64,000 nucleotides of DNA from Bufo bufo (Eukaryota; Chordata; Amphibia; Anura; Bufonidae). Under the pieces are notes generated by a model. It ran no database searches and was not told the DNA's origin. It saw nothing but the letters and a program-made list of their open reading frames with translations. Where the stretch lies: contig NC_053391.1 in NCBI RefSeq assembly GCF_905171765.1, positions 146,876,917 to 146,940,916 on the forward strand, read 5' to 3'. This document shows positions 1-10,585 of the stretch, in pieces. The translations under genes and the position numbers were made by a program. The first letter of the stretch is position 1. Each line of letters opens with the position of its first letter.

Positions 1-94
1 AATTCCTGAAGAAATACGCAGATACAAAGCTTCAGCTCCACACAGGTCCATTGTGCTGCTGCTGTGTGTGCTTTCCAAGGAAAAATATTCACAG
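1..94 (+). CDS. SLC51A: SLC51A (OST-alpha), internal exon, 5' part outside window
   Basis: Reading from base 3, this exon encodes about 30 residues including HTGPLCCCCVCFPRK. That matches the cysteine-rich cytosolic stretch of organic solute transporter alpha, which in human follows a histidine-threonine-glycine-proline motif in the same way. The exon ends at 94 before a GT donor (gttggt) and leaves two bases of a split codon. The next exon at 13063 supplies the third base. Across this junction the alignment to the human protein as I remember it is gap-free for about 20 residues. OST-alpha is a seven-pass membrane protein that pairs with OST-beta to export bile acids and steroids across the basolateral membrane. 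The cysteine run is thought to be palmitoylated (family knowledge). The exon start and all earlier exons lie upstream of the window. Confidence 0.9.
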
Positions 95-460
95 GTTGGT
101 CTACACGTAATTTATGATATCATCAAACTGTGCTATGGTATATATGGTGTATTATCGTGAGATGGGAAGTTCGGGAAAAAAAATACTTAAAGGGGTTATC
201 CCATGATTAATAGTGATGGACGAACATTCCCTTTAATGGCAGGCGAACCTGAAAAACCTTTAGGTCATATTTGCAGCCACCAAATACTTACTAGAAGTGC
301 ACAAATAGTCCCACAACATGAACAGTGACATACCAGAGGGGGATCAGGGGGAAAAATTCCCACAAAAAATATGTATTTTAATCAGGGGCCATTTTTATGC
401 GTCTTAAATGGAAATTCTCAAAAATGTGCCCTGCTGGAGCCTAGGTAATTTTTAGTTTAG

Positions 461-1117
461 GCCACGGAAGTACAGGCCCCAAAAATTAGGCATTCATCTG
501 ACAGAAAAGAACAAGTGATTATGTGGCTGGAGGTATATTAGACAGTCAGTGGATAACAATTTTACTGTAGGCCAGTACAGGCCCCCAAAAATAGGCATTC
601 ACCTGACAGAAAAGAACAAGTGATTATGTGGCTGGAGGTACATTAGGCGGTCACTGAATAACAATTTTACTGTAGGCCAGTGGAGTACAGGCCCCAAAAA
701 TTAGGCATTTACCTGACAGAAAAGAACAAGTGATTATGTGGCTGGAGGTATATTAGACGGTCAGTGGATAAACATTTTAGTGCAGGCCAGTACAGGCCCC
801 AAAAATTTGGCATTCACCTGACAGAAAAGAGCAAGTGATTATGTGGCTGGAGGTACATTAGGCAGTCACTGATTAACAATTTTACTGTAGGCCAGTGGAG
901 TACAGACCCCAAAAATTAGGCATTTACCTGACAGAAAAGAACAAGTGATTATGTGGCTGGAGGTATATAGGGACAGTCAGTGGATAACAATTTTACTGTA
1001 GGCCAGTACAGGCCCCAGAAATTAGGCATTCACCTGACAGAAAAGAACAAGTGATTATGTGGCTGGAGGTACGTTAGGTGGTCACTGGATAACTATTTTA
1101 CTGTAGGCCAGTGGAGC
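461..1117. repeat. Tandem array, about six units of 105-110 bp
   Basis: The phrase tacaggccccaaaaatt recurs at about 471, 576, 686, 791, 901 and 1007. Spacings alternate between ~105 and ~110 bp, so the higher-order unit is a ~215-bp dimer. Each unit continues with a conserved stretch around gtgattatgtggctggaggt. The array lies next to the 3' end of the hAT transposase remnant, inside the element. Confidence 0.85.
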
Positions 1118-1172
1118 CATTCTTTGTTCTGAGTGGTGGTGGAAATGTGTGGGCTGGCATGAGGAAATTCAA

Positions 1173-3581
1173 TTACACGTGGTCGTCACAGGTGTTGAAT
1201 TCCTCCGAGATCCATGTCTCATAGATTTTTAGAAATGTGAGGTAGTCCACACTGTCGTGAGCTAGGCGAGTGCGCCTATTGGTCACAATCCCCCCTGATG
1301 CCCCTAAACGTCCTTTCGGACAGGACACTCGACGAGGGGCAAACCAAGAGTTCCATGGCAAATTGTGCCAGCTCTGGCCACAGGTCAAGCCTGCACACCC
1401 AGTAGTCCAGGGGTTCCTCGCTTCTCAGAGCGTCCACATCGGGCGTTAACACGATGTAGTCAGACTGGTAACATGTCCGCCATTTTGTGTTTGTACCGGG
1501 GGGTCTAAGTACGTTGCCATCCAGTACTGGTCCTTACCCCTTTATGCTTTTTACACGGGGGTCCATCCTCAAACACTGGCGCTTGAAGGCCCCCATTTGC
1601 ATTAAATTGGAAGCGGTGGAGCTCCCTGGCTTCTGCTCATCGCCCAGGAAAATGTCATCCTTGGTCTCCCCCCAGCCACGGACAACACCAGGGATCCCCG
1701 AAAAGTTTAAAGTCCCCCTCAAAGCCTGCTCTTCTTGCTCTTCCTCCTCCCTCCTCCCTCCAGCCACCATCTTCCTCTGACTCCTCTTCAGACTCCTGCT
1801 GTCTCAGATGGAGTAGCCCTCCATGGGAATTCATTCAGCATTCCTCATCTTCCAGCTCCTGCTCCTCGACGGCTTGATCAATGACACGTCACAATGCATG
1901 CTACAGAAAGAAGGTGCAATGTACAATGTCACTGATGGTACCCTGGCTGCGACTGACCAGTTTGGTGATCTCATCTGCATGCGTTGCGCATAAGCAGCCA
2001 CTGGCGCGGTGAAAAGAAACCAAGCTCCCCAGAACCTGTCCTGCTGCAGAGTTCGAAAAGGTAGTCGTTAACGGCACTTTGCTGCTGGAGCAGCCTATCA
2101 AGCATATACAAGGTGGAGTTCCAGCGCGTCGGGCTGTCACAAATCAGACGTCTGACGGGCAGGTGGTGTCTCCGCTGAACGTCAGCAAGGCGAGCTATGG
2201 CCGTGTAAGATCTTCTAAAATGGACAGAGATTTTCTTGGCCTGCCACAAGACGTCCTAGACCCCGGGGTATTTGGCAACGAATCTCTGCACGACTAAGTT
2301 CAGGACGTATGCCATGCACGGCACGTGTGTCATTTTTCCCTGTTTCAGCAGTCTCAGCATCCTGGCACCGTTGTCGCACACCATTTTACCAACTGTCAAC
2401 TTGAGCAGGGTTAGCCACTGATCGGCCTGTGACCGCAGAGCTAAAAGCAGTGAGAGACCGGTGTGGCTCTTGGCTTCCAGGCACAACAGCCACAGCACAG
2501 CATGGCAACGTCTCACCTGGCACATTGAATAGGTTCTGGGGAGTTTGGGGGGTGCAGGCGGTAGCAGTGGAAAAGGAGGAGTCAGCCGAGGAGGAGACGG
2601 AGGATGGAGTAGGAAGAGGAGAAGAAGAGGTAGGCCTGCATGCAATCCGTGGCGGTAACACCAAATCCACACGGGGGGCCACGGGTTACATGCTTGACGG
2701 CTGTCAGAAGGTTGACCCAGTGGGCAGTAAAAGTTATGTACCTTCCCTGCCCATGTTTGCTAGACCACGTCTCTGTGGTCAGATGTATCATGGCACTGAC
2801 ACTGTGTGCCAGAGATATATTAAATTGCTGCTGAACGTGGCAATATAGCTCTGGGATGCCCTTCTGGGAGAAATATTTCCTTCCGGGGAACTTCCTTTGC
2901 GGTGTCCAATGGCCCCAAATTTTCTACAGGCCTCCGAGTCCACCGGTTTATATGGCAGTAGTTGGTGGGCTAGCAGTTCTGACAAGCCAGCGGTCAGCCA
3001 TTGGGCAAGAGGGTTATCTGGCGTTATCAACTTTTTACATTTGAACATTTGGGCCACGGAAGCCTGCCTTCTGCCAGATGAACGCGACAACGGCACGGTG
3101 GAAGGTGGAGAGGCAGGACGTGAAGCGCCGGGAGTGTGGCTTTGTGGGTTCTGACGGCTTTGCTTCCACTGGGCTCGGTGATGGGAGGCCAGGTGCCTTC
3201 TTAAGGCGGTCATCCCTAGGTGAGTGTTGGGCTTACCACGACTTATGCGTTGACAGCACAGGCTGCAGATGTCAGCAGCTGACACATTAAAAAAGCCCAC
3301 ACTGTGGAGCCATGTGTCGGCATCCTGGGAGCGCAAGATGTGACCGTGCATGGTGGATGGCTCGCTCCAGATACATTTGCAGTCTGCTTTTTGCCTCCTG
3401 TGCACTGCGAGTTCTGCCTGCTTCTCCTCCTTCTCCTCCCTATCTGCTGCTCCATCTCTCCCTCTGAAATCCCTTCCTCTCTTGTGGGCACCCAGGTGAC
3501 GTCCATCGACACGTCATCATCGTCAACTTCACCACCACTGGCATTAGAGATCAAGGAGTAGGCAGCAACAGCAGGGAGCAT
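1173..3581 (-). pseudogene. hAT (Ac-like, BED zinc finger) transposase, degraded
   Basis: Coding pieces read right to left in several frames. At about 3405-2788 there is a BED-type zinc finger (ICSLCC ... HLASHH). Around 2790-2640 is a TTETWSSKHGQGRYITFTAHW block. At about 2400-2256 comes DNGARM ... HVPCMAYVLNLVVQ. At about 2249-1971 is SPTRWNSTLYMLDRLL, the conserved RWNST hAT motif. At 1388-1173 lies the C-terminal dimerisation segment (GGIVTNRRTRL ... DYLTFLKI). The order and motifs match vertebrate ZBED-like hAT transposases of roughly 600-700 residues. The domains are spread over changing frames with stops between, so the gene is dead. An acidic insert (EEEEQEEQ) lies near 1760. It is not a host gene: it sits inside an element with hAT target duplications. 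Confidence 0.82.
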
Positions 3582-3999
3582 CCTCCTTGGGCTGATCTGG
3601 GTACTTTAATCAGACCGCTGGGTGGCGGCCGTTGCTACCTCCTCTTCCTCATCTGATACCAGGAATGGCTGCGCATCGGTAAGGTCTGGGAATGGATGGA
3701 AAAATAATTCCTCTTACTCGAGTGGAGGGGCTATGGTGGTGGTGATGGTGGTATCTTTGGGGGTGCACACAGCAGAGAGTGAGAAGGGTGCAGATACAGA
3801 GGATGAGGTGGGTGCAGAAGCGGAAAGCTGAGTTAGCCACTTAACCAACTCTGGTGCATCCTTCAACATAATCGCACGCACCTTCTCCAACTTCCCACTT
3901 AGGCTCCGGCCTGGTGCACCTTCCCGACCCTACCACCCCTGCGGAACGGCCTACCTCTTCCTCTGCTTGTCATTTTCAAAATAACCCTGTGCCAAAGTC

Positions 4000-4400
4000 C
4001 CTAGAGAAGAGCAGTATTTGTGGAAGCAGGTATATCGCAGGCCTCAAACAGTATTTGGTGGAAGCCAGTATTTCGCACCCCCAAATCAGCATTTTGTGGA
4101 AGCAGGTATATAGAACCCCTTAATCAGTATTTTGTAGAAGCAGGTATATTGCACCCCTCAAATCAGTATTTTTTGGAAACGGGTATATAGAACCCTTGAA
4201 TCAATATTTGGTGGAAGCAGGTATATCGCACCCCTCAATCATTATTTTGTGGAAGCAGGTATATCAAACCCCTCAATCAGTATTTTGTGGAAGCAGGTAT
4301 ATCGCACCCCTCAATCAGTATTTTGTGGAATACGGTGTATCGCCGGCCTCAATCAATATTTGGTGGAAGCCTATGTTAGAAAGTATATTATATGTATATC
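4000..4400. repeat. Minisatellite, ~38-bp unit, about ten copies
   Basis: Units of 37-39 bp contain tttgtggaagcaggtatat followed by cgcacccctcaa. They repeat with moderate divergence from about 4010 to 4400, inside the hAT element near its right end. Confidence 0.85.
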
Positions 4401-5100
4401 ACACCCCTCAGTATATCACAACTATCGATAACACATCTATACCAGTCCTTAAAAGGACTTTTGTGGAAATATTAGCTAGTGTTTGGTGTTCCTAACAGTC
4501 TTTCCCTGCTCCACAAAGCAACCTCTCCCTACACTGGCAAAACACAGAATGTAAAATGGTTGCCAGATCAGGTTCTGTTATAGGGTGGGGGTGTGTCCAT
4601 GTACTGAAACGTCTTAATTGGCTATCCTATCCCTGATGGATGTGTCATGGGTCAAAGTTCAGTGCAATACAAAAGAATATGACGCATGCGAACATCGATA
4701 TATTTTCGCATGTTCGGCGAATCGCGAACGAGCAAAGTTTGCCGCGAAATGACCGCCAGGCGAATCGCAAGGCTATCTCTAATGATTAATGTAAAAAATG
4801 GAAATCAGACATAATATAGTACATGACAATCTCTTTCTAACAAAGCTGGAACCAGCCCTGTACCTCATATGGATCCAGAGATCTCCCCATTCATTGATCT
4901 GCTAGATTTTTTTGAAGCTGGCAATTCAAGGGGAGTATCTTTTCTGCTGCAGCTGAGGGAGCGTGTCCATGCTTTCCCTATTACAGCTCAGAAGCATGGG
5001 TGTAGGAACCCCCAAAAATCTGGGGGGGGGACAGCATTTTTGCTCGCCGGGTATATTCTTATTCAGTAAAATGCGGGTTGTTTATATCGTTAAATTTTAA

Positions 5101-5127
5101 GTGTGTGTGTGTGTGTGTGTGTGTGTG
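5101..5127. repeat. (GT)n microsatellite
   Basis: Thirteen uninterrupted GT dinucleotides, followed shortly by a CA-rich stretch (ccccacacacacac) that could pair with it as a hairpin. Confidence 0.95.
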
Positions 5128-5294
5128 AACCACCCCACACACACACTTACAGTTCTGAAGACTCAGGGGTGCTGACAGGCTTGGCCGGGCAGAAGGAGTG
5201 TGGGAGACTGTGAGGCCTTTTTCTCCAAGCTGCTCCGGATCAGTGCTCTGGGCAGCTGGGCTCCGGGCTGGAAGTGGGCACAATAAGAAAAAAA

Positions 5295-6500
5295 TTTTTT
5301 TCATTACACCTCAGGTCAGACCACCAATCAGACCCCCAATGTTAATCAGACCTCAGCTAACAGCCCCAGTAAGATCCCCAATGTTAATAAGACCTCAGAT
5401 CACACCTCAGCTCAGACCCCGATATGAATGACCCCCAATCAGACCTCAGATAAGAGCCCCATGCCATGCCTCATAGCAGCCCCCAGTGCCTCTCATCAGC
5501 CAGTAATAACAGAACCCCCCCAATCATGTGCCAGTAATAACAGACCCCCCCAATCATGTGCCAGTAATAACAGACCCCCCCAATCATGTGCCAGTAATAA
5601 CAGACCCCCCCCAATCATGTGCCAGTAATAACAGACCCCCCCAATCATGTGCCAGTAATAACAGACCCCCCCAATCATGTGCCAGTAATAACAGACCCCC
5701 CCAATCATGTGCCAGTAATACCAGACAGACCCCCAATCATGTGCCAGTAATAACAGCCCCCCCAATCATGTGCCAGTAATAACAGACCCCCCCAATCATG
5801 TGCCAGTAATACCAGACAGACCCCCAATCATGTGCCAGTAATACCAGACCCCCCCCAATCATGTGCCAGTAATACCAGACCCCCCCAATCATGTGCCAGT
5901 AATACCAGACCCCCCCAATCATGTGCCAGTAATAACAGACCCCCCCAATCATGTGCCAGTAATACCAGACAGACCCCCAATCATGTGCCAGTAAGACCAG
6001 ACAGACCCCCAATCATGTGCCAGTAATACCAGACCGACCCCCAATCATGTGCCAGTAATACCAGACCGACCCCCAATCATGTGCCAGTAATACCAGACCC
6101 CCCCAATCATGTGCCAGTAATACCAGACCCCCCCAATCATGTGCCAGTAATACCAGACCCCCCCAATCATGTGCCAGTAATACCAGACCCCCCCAATCAT
6201 GTGCCAGTAATACCAGACCCCCCCAATCATGTGCCAGTAATAACAGACCCCCCCAATCATGTGCCAGTAATAACAGACCCCCCCAATCATGTGCCAGTAA
6301 TACCAGACAGACCCCCAATCATGTGCCAGTAATACCAGACAGACCCCCAATCATGTGCCAGTAATACCAGACCGACCCCCAATCATGTGCCAGTAATACC
6401 AGACCCCCCCAATCATGTGCCAGTAATACCAGACCCCCCCAATCATGTGCCAGTAATACCAGACCCCTGAATCATGTGCCAGTAATACCAGACGGTCCAG
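5295..6500. repeat. C-rich minisatellite, 30-33-bp unit
   Basis: More than 25 copies of a 30-33-bp unit carry catgtgccagtaata followed by acagacccccccaat or ccagaccgacccccaat. Units are highly homogeneous from about 5510 to 6500. From 5295 to 5510 they degrade into looser agacc/cccaatgttaat repeats. Long periodic open frames on both strands here are translations of the repeat, not genes. The unit resembles, in reverse complement, the array at 47070-48480. Confidence 0.93.
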
Positions 6501-6822
6501 CCCCCCCCCCCCCGCCTCCAGCCATGCCCATGTCCCGCCTCCACCCCTGGTCGCTGTCACACCGCGATCGTTACGCCCCTGAAGAGGCTCATTAGCATAC
6601 TATAAGTCTTTATTTTAAGAGAACGGCGGCCTGTGGCAGGCAAGGAGTTATAGAACACACTGTTATGTACTGCTCCAAAAGAAGATACAAGCGGCACTTC
6701 TGCTCTCAGTGATGCGGTGCGCGTGTCCCGGAGAAGATCCACAGATAGTTGTATAGTAAGGACCAGCACTCGCTCTAATAGTAATTTCAAGTAGATTTAA
6801 TGGTCACATACAAGTGATAAGT

Positions 6823-6856
6823 GACGCGTTTCGGCTACTGTGAGCCTTTGTCAAAC
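6823..6856 (-). ncRNA. Degenerate hammerhead-like motif (left Penelope arm)
   Basis: Read on the minus strand this is TTTGACAAAGGCTC, a short hairpin, then GCCGAAACGCGTC. GAAACGCGTC matches the conserved 3' half of a hammerhead (GAAA, short palindromic stem III, GUC cleavage triplet). The CUGANGA box is degraded to UUGACAA, so activity is unlikely in this copy. Penelope-like elements are known to carry hammerhead motifs. The call rests on pattern recognition. Confidence 0.35.
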
Positions 6857-7338
6857 ATAATGGATACAAGTTGCAAACAATTCAAATAGCCCGCGGTGGA
6901 GCCGGAAATGACATCAGGTTACCATGACAACGTTGTAAACAGAAGACACAACAATGCAGAGATAATGATTAAACAAGTGGATGAACAGATAACTATCATT
7001 GCTTAACAGGGCACCATGCTTTTCAGTGCTACATTCTATTGATCATCATAATATTATTATAGTATAATGTTCCATACTGGATGCTAGAAACTGTAGCAAA
7101 CTTATACAGAAGAAAAAAGGAAAAAAAGAACATAATTAATACTCAGTGCACCATGCTTTACAGTGCCACATTTTGCTAAACCTTATATAATGATGTAAAA
7201 TACTGAATGCAGAGGTGCTACAATTTTGCGTGGTAAACTTACGCCCTGATCAAGCACTAAATGACACGGATTGGAGTCAAGTTCTCTGTGAAAGAAAGAA
7301 AGAGGGAACATGTTGAAAGGGTTACTGCACACTGTGGC

Positions 7339-8417
7339 TTACAGAAAACTATTTACATCATAATCACGATTTAATCCCTTTGGTTCTAGGGTTTGCAGGC
7401 GATGAATCCAAAAGGCTTCTGTTTTTTTGAGCATCTTTCACCTGTCTCCTCCTCTCCTGGGTAGTGATACGTGCTCTATAATCTGGAAGCGCAGCTGGGA
7501 GATGGCATGTCGGTGTTCCTCAAAATGATATGGGATGGGGAGTAGTAAATTTTTCTTTCTAATGGTAGATTTATGTTTGCAGAAATGGTCTTTCATCCTC
7601 ATGGAGGTCTCACCGACATACACAAGACCACAGGGACACTTCAAGAGATAGACCACGAAATTGCTATTACAGGTAAAGAAGCCATTTATTTTACATTTTT
7701 CCCCTGTGTACGGGTGGGTGAAGTGTTCTCCTTTAATAGCACTAGAGCAGTGTATGCATTGAAGGCATGGGTATGTCCCATTCTTGGGTGTTGAGAGGGT
7801 GGCCTGGCGCAGGGTATGTCTGTCGCTACCTACATCAGCCCTGACTAAGATGTCTCGGATATTTTTACACCTTTTGTAGCATATCATAGGTGGGGATTGA
7901 AATTCTGTGACATTGGGGTAAGCTCTGCTGAGAATACTCCAATGTTTATTGAGGATAGTCCTGCATTTATTGACCCAAGGGTGGTATTTCACCACAAAGG
8001 GAACTCGTGGCTGTTTATCGCTAGTAGTAGAGCTGTCTTTAGGTGGTTTCGCCTGTTGTGTATTTAATAGGTCTTGCGGATAACCTCTGTTACGGAATCT
8101 ATCTAGCATTTCTTCCTGACGCGCCGTTCTCATGTCGGTGTCAGACACTATCCTGTTCACTCTCTGGAGTTGTGACTAGGGGAGTGATTTTTTTTGACTG
8201 CAGGGGGATGGTTACTGGTGAAGTGCAGCAGACTGTTACGGTCAGTATCCTTGGTATATAGGTCTGTGTGTATCTGCCCCTTCTCATCCTTTATGACCCA
8301 TGTGTCAAGGAAATTAATTTTAGACATATCTGAGTTCACGGTGAACTGCAGTTCCTTCCAAACAGAGTTGATGTACTGCCTGAATTGTTCAAGTGTTCGA
8401 ATGTCGCCCCGCCACAC
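7339..8417 (-). pseudogene. Penelope-like RT C-terminus plus GIY-YIG endonuclease (minus copy)
   Basis: The 5' part (8417-8157) encodes an RT tail with NFLDTWV, as in Penelope-type RTs. A frameshift and stop around 8160-8190 separate it from a 240-residue frame. That frame holds RGYPQDLL, a cysteine cluster (CLQCIHC) and the GIY-YIG core VYLLKCPCGLVYVGET. A TGA at about 7438-7440 interrupts it. Beyond the TGA the same frame continues through TEAFWIHRLQTLEPKGLN, the usual end of the endonuclease, to a TAA at 7339-7341. The polypeptide lacks the RT catalytic domain, so the copy is 5'-truncated. The cysteine cluster before GIY-YIG fits endonuclease-bearing (Neptune-type) Penelope elements. Confidence 0.85.
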
Positions 8418-9239
8418 GCAAATAGGATAGTGTCTGACACCAATATGAGAACAGCACGTCAGGAAGAAATGCTAGACAAGTTTCGTGACAGAGGTTATCC
8501 GCAAGACCTATTAAATACACAACAGGCGAAACCACCTAAAGACAGCTCCACTACTAGTGTTAAACAGCCACGAGTTCCCTTTGTGGTGAAATACCACCCT
8601 TGGGTCAATAAATGCAGGACTATCCTCAATAAACATTGGAGTATTCTCAGCAGAACCTACCCCAATGTTACAGAATTTCAATCCCCACCTATGATATGCT
8701 ACAAAAGGTGTAAAAATATCTGAGACATCTTAGTCAGGGCTGATGTAGGTAGCGACAGACATACCCTGCGCCAGGCCACGCTCTCAACACCCAAGAATGG
8801 GACATACCCATGCCTTCAATGCATACACTGCTCTAGTGCCATTAAAGGAGAACACTTCACCCACCCGTACACAGGGGAAAAATGTAAAATAAATGGCTTC
8901 TTTACCTGTAATAGCAATTTCGTGGTCTATCTCTTGAAGTGTCCCTGTGGTCTTGTGTATGTCGGTGAGACCTCCATGAGGATGAAAGACCGTTTCTGCA
9001 AACATAAATCTACCATTAGAAAGAAAAATTTACTACTTCCCATCCCATATCATTTTGAGGAACACCGACATGCCATCTCCCAGCTGCGCTTCCAGATAAT
9101 AGAGCACGTATCACTACCCAGGAGAGGAGGAGACAGGTGAAAGATGCTCAAAAAAACAGAAGCCTTTTGGATTCATCGCCTGCAAACCCTAGAACCAAAG
9201 GGATTAAATCGTGATTATGATGTAAATAGTTTTCTGTAA
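8418..9239 (+). pseudogene. Penelope-like GIY-YIG endonuclease (plus copy)
   Basis: This is a near-identical inverted partner of the minus copy, starting within NRIVSDTNMRTARQ and carrying the same cysteine cluster and VYLLKCPCGLVYVGET. It has its own nonsense codon at 8721-8723, where CGA in the minus copy has become TGA (a CpG transition). It also has the same in-frame TGA at 9138-9140 as the minus copy, after which reading continues to a TAA at 9237-9239. The RT region is absent. Confidence 0.85.
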
Positions 9240-9722
9240 GCCACAGTGTGCAGTAACCCTTTCAACATGTTCCCTCTTTCTTTCTTTCACAGAGAACTTG
9301 ACTCCAATCCGTGTCATTTAGTGCTTGATCAGGGCGTAAGTTTACCACGCAAAATTGTAGCACCTCTGCATTCAGTATTTTACATCATTATATAAGGTTT
9401 AGCAAAATGTGGCACTGTAAAGCATGGTGCACTGAGAATTAATTATGTTCTTTTTTTCCCTTTTTCTTCTGTATAAGTTTGCTACAGTTTCTAGCATCCA
9501 GTATGGAACATTATACTATAATAATATTATGATGATCAATAGAATGTAGCACTGCAAAGCATGGTGCCCTGTTAAGCAATGATAGTTATCTGTTCATCCA
9601 CTTGTTTAATCATTATCTCTGCATTGTTGTGTCTTCTGTTTACAACGTTGTCATGGTAACCTGATGTCATTTCCGGCTCCACTGCGGGCTATTTAAATTG
9701 TTTGCAACTTGTATCCATTACG

Positions 9723-9754
9723 TTTGACAAAGGCTCACAGTAGCCGAAACGCGT
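9723..9754 (+). ncRNA. Degenerate hammerhead-like motif (right Penelope arm)
   Basis: This is the mirror copy of the motif at 6823-6856 in the 3' part of the plus copy. A TTGACAA box is followed by a GGCT/AGCC stem and GAAACGCGTC. The mutated first box argues against activity. Confidence 0.35.
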
Positions 9755-10006
9755 CACTTATCACTTGTATGTGACCATTAAATCTACTTGAAATTACTAT
9801 TAGAGCGAGTGCTGGTCCTTACTATACAACTGTTATGTACTGCTGACATCAGCCCATCGCTAATGTCAGTCAGCTACATAACGTAACGTTTTTTCTGATG
9901 ATTGACAGATTCTGAAACCTGTTTAAATGGTTTCTACCACCAGAATTACTGTTATGTAGCTGACTGACTTTAGCGATGCGCTAATGTCAGCACTACATAA
10001 CAGTAT

Positions 10007-10585
10007 GTTTCTAACATTAGTCCCTGCAGCCATTTTTGCTAAAAAAGCACTTTTATTATATGCTAATGAGCCTCTAGGTGCTATGTGGGCGTAAAATCAG
10101 CACCTAGAGGCTCCGTCCACTCACCCATTATCCCGCCCAGGTCCAGTGTTGTGCCCGCCCCGCTCCTCTTGATTTATGGCACGGTCCGCCGCATCGCTGC
10201 CGAAATCCCGCGCCTGCGCCGTTCACTTCTGTCTTCGGCGCAGTGAGTGAATGATGCGATCCTGGTGCCGGATTCCTCACTGCGCCTGTGCCGACTACGT
10301 CACTGTGAGGAAGCCGGCATCAGGAGAGCGGCCTTCACTCACTGCGACTGCGCCGAAGACAGAAGTGAACGGCGCAGGAGCGGGATTTTGTCAACGCTGC
10401 TGCGAACCGTCGCATCAATCAAGAGGAGCTGGGCGGGCAGAACAGGGGACCTGGTCGGGATAAAGCGTGAGTGGACGGAGCCTCTAGGTGCTGATTTTAC
10501 GCCCACATAGCACCTAGAGGCTCATTAGCATATAATAAAAGTGCTTTTTTTAGCAAAAATGTCTGCAGGGACTAACATTAGAAAC
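10007..10585. repeat. Fold-back element, ~580 bp palindrome
   Basis: The left arm starts gtttctaacattagtccctg and the right arm ends with its reverse complement. Both arms share gcctctaggtgctatgtggg and the GC-rich inner block around gttcacttctgtcttcggcg. The inner part is CpG-rich, which can mimic a CpG island, but the symmetry explains it as a repeat. Confidence 0.8.

Larger units (their letters stand above)
211..4781 (-). mobile_element. hAT transposon with decayed transposase
   Basis: The element is bounded by a perfect 8-bp target duplication ATGATTAA (203-210 and 4782-4789), the length typical of hAT insertion. The ends are short imperfect inverted repeats (TAGTGATGG at left, TAGAGATAG at right read inward). 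It carries a BED-finger hAT transposase remnant on the minus strand, an internal array of ~107-bp units at 461-1117 and a ~38-bp minisatellite at 4000-4400. It sits inside the TTAA-ended element in the first visible SLC51A intron, antisense to the gene. Confidence 0.85.
6675..9830. mobile_element. Penelope-like element, inverted dimer
   Basis: Two copies of a Penelope-like retroelement lie 5'-end to 5'-end. The minus-strand copy runs from about 8417 down to 6747 and the plus-strand copy from about 8418 to 9831. Arms of about 1.41 kb are nearly identical inverted repeats. The roughly 260 bp between them is the extra 5' part of the longer minus copy. A 14-bp direct repeat TGTTATGTACTGCT at 6661-6674 and 9831-9844 is a candidate target duplication. 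In that case about 70 bp of extra 3' sequence exists only on the left. The coding part is RT C-terminus plus a GIY-YIG endonuclease. Inverted, 5'-truncated partner copies are a known feature of Penelope-like elements. Confidence 0.85.

Noticed and set aside
5295..6500. Regular ~30-bp repeats resembling a CRISPR array
   Set aside because: Units are directly contiguous with no unique spacers, and the setting is a vertebrate genome; it is a minisatellite.
5428..6560. Long open frames on both strands with repeating HVPVIPDPPN / WYYWHMIGG motifs
   Set aside because: They are translations of the 30-33-bp minisatellite, which has lengths compatible with open frames; there is no start context, splice signal or related protein.
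10100..10500. CpG-rich block that could be a promoter island
   Set aside because: It is the centre of a 580-bp palindromic repeat; GC richness occurs symmetrically in both arms.
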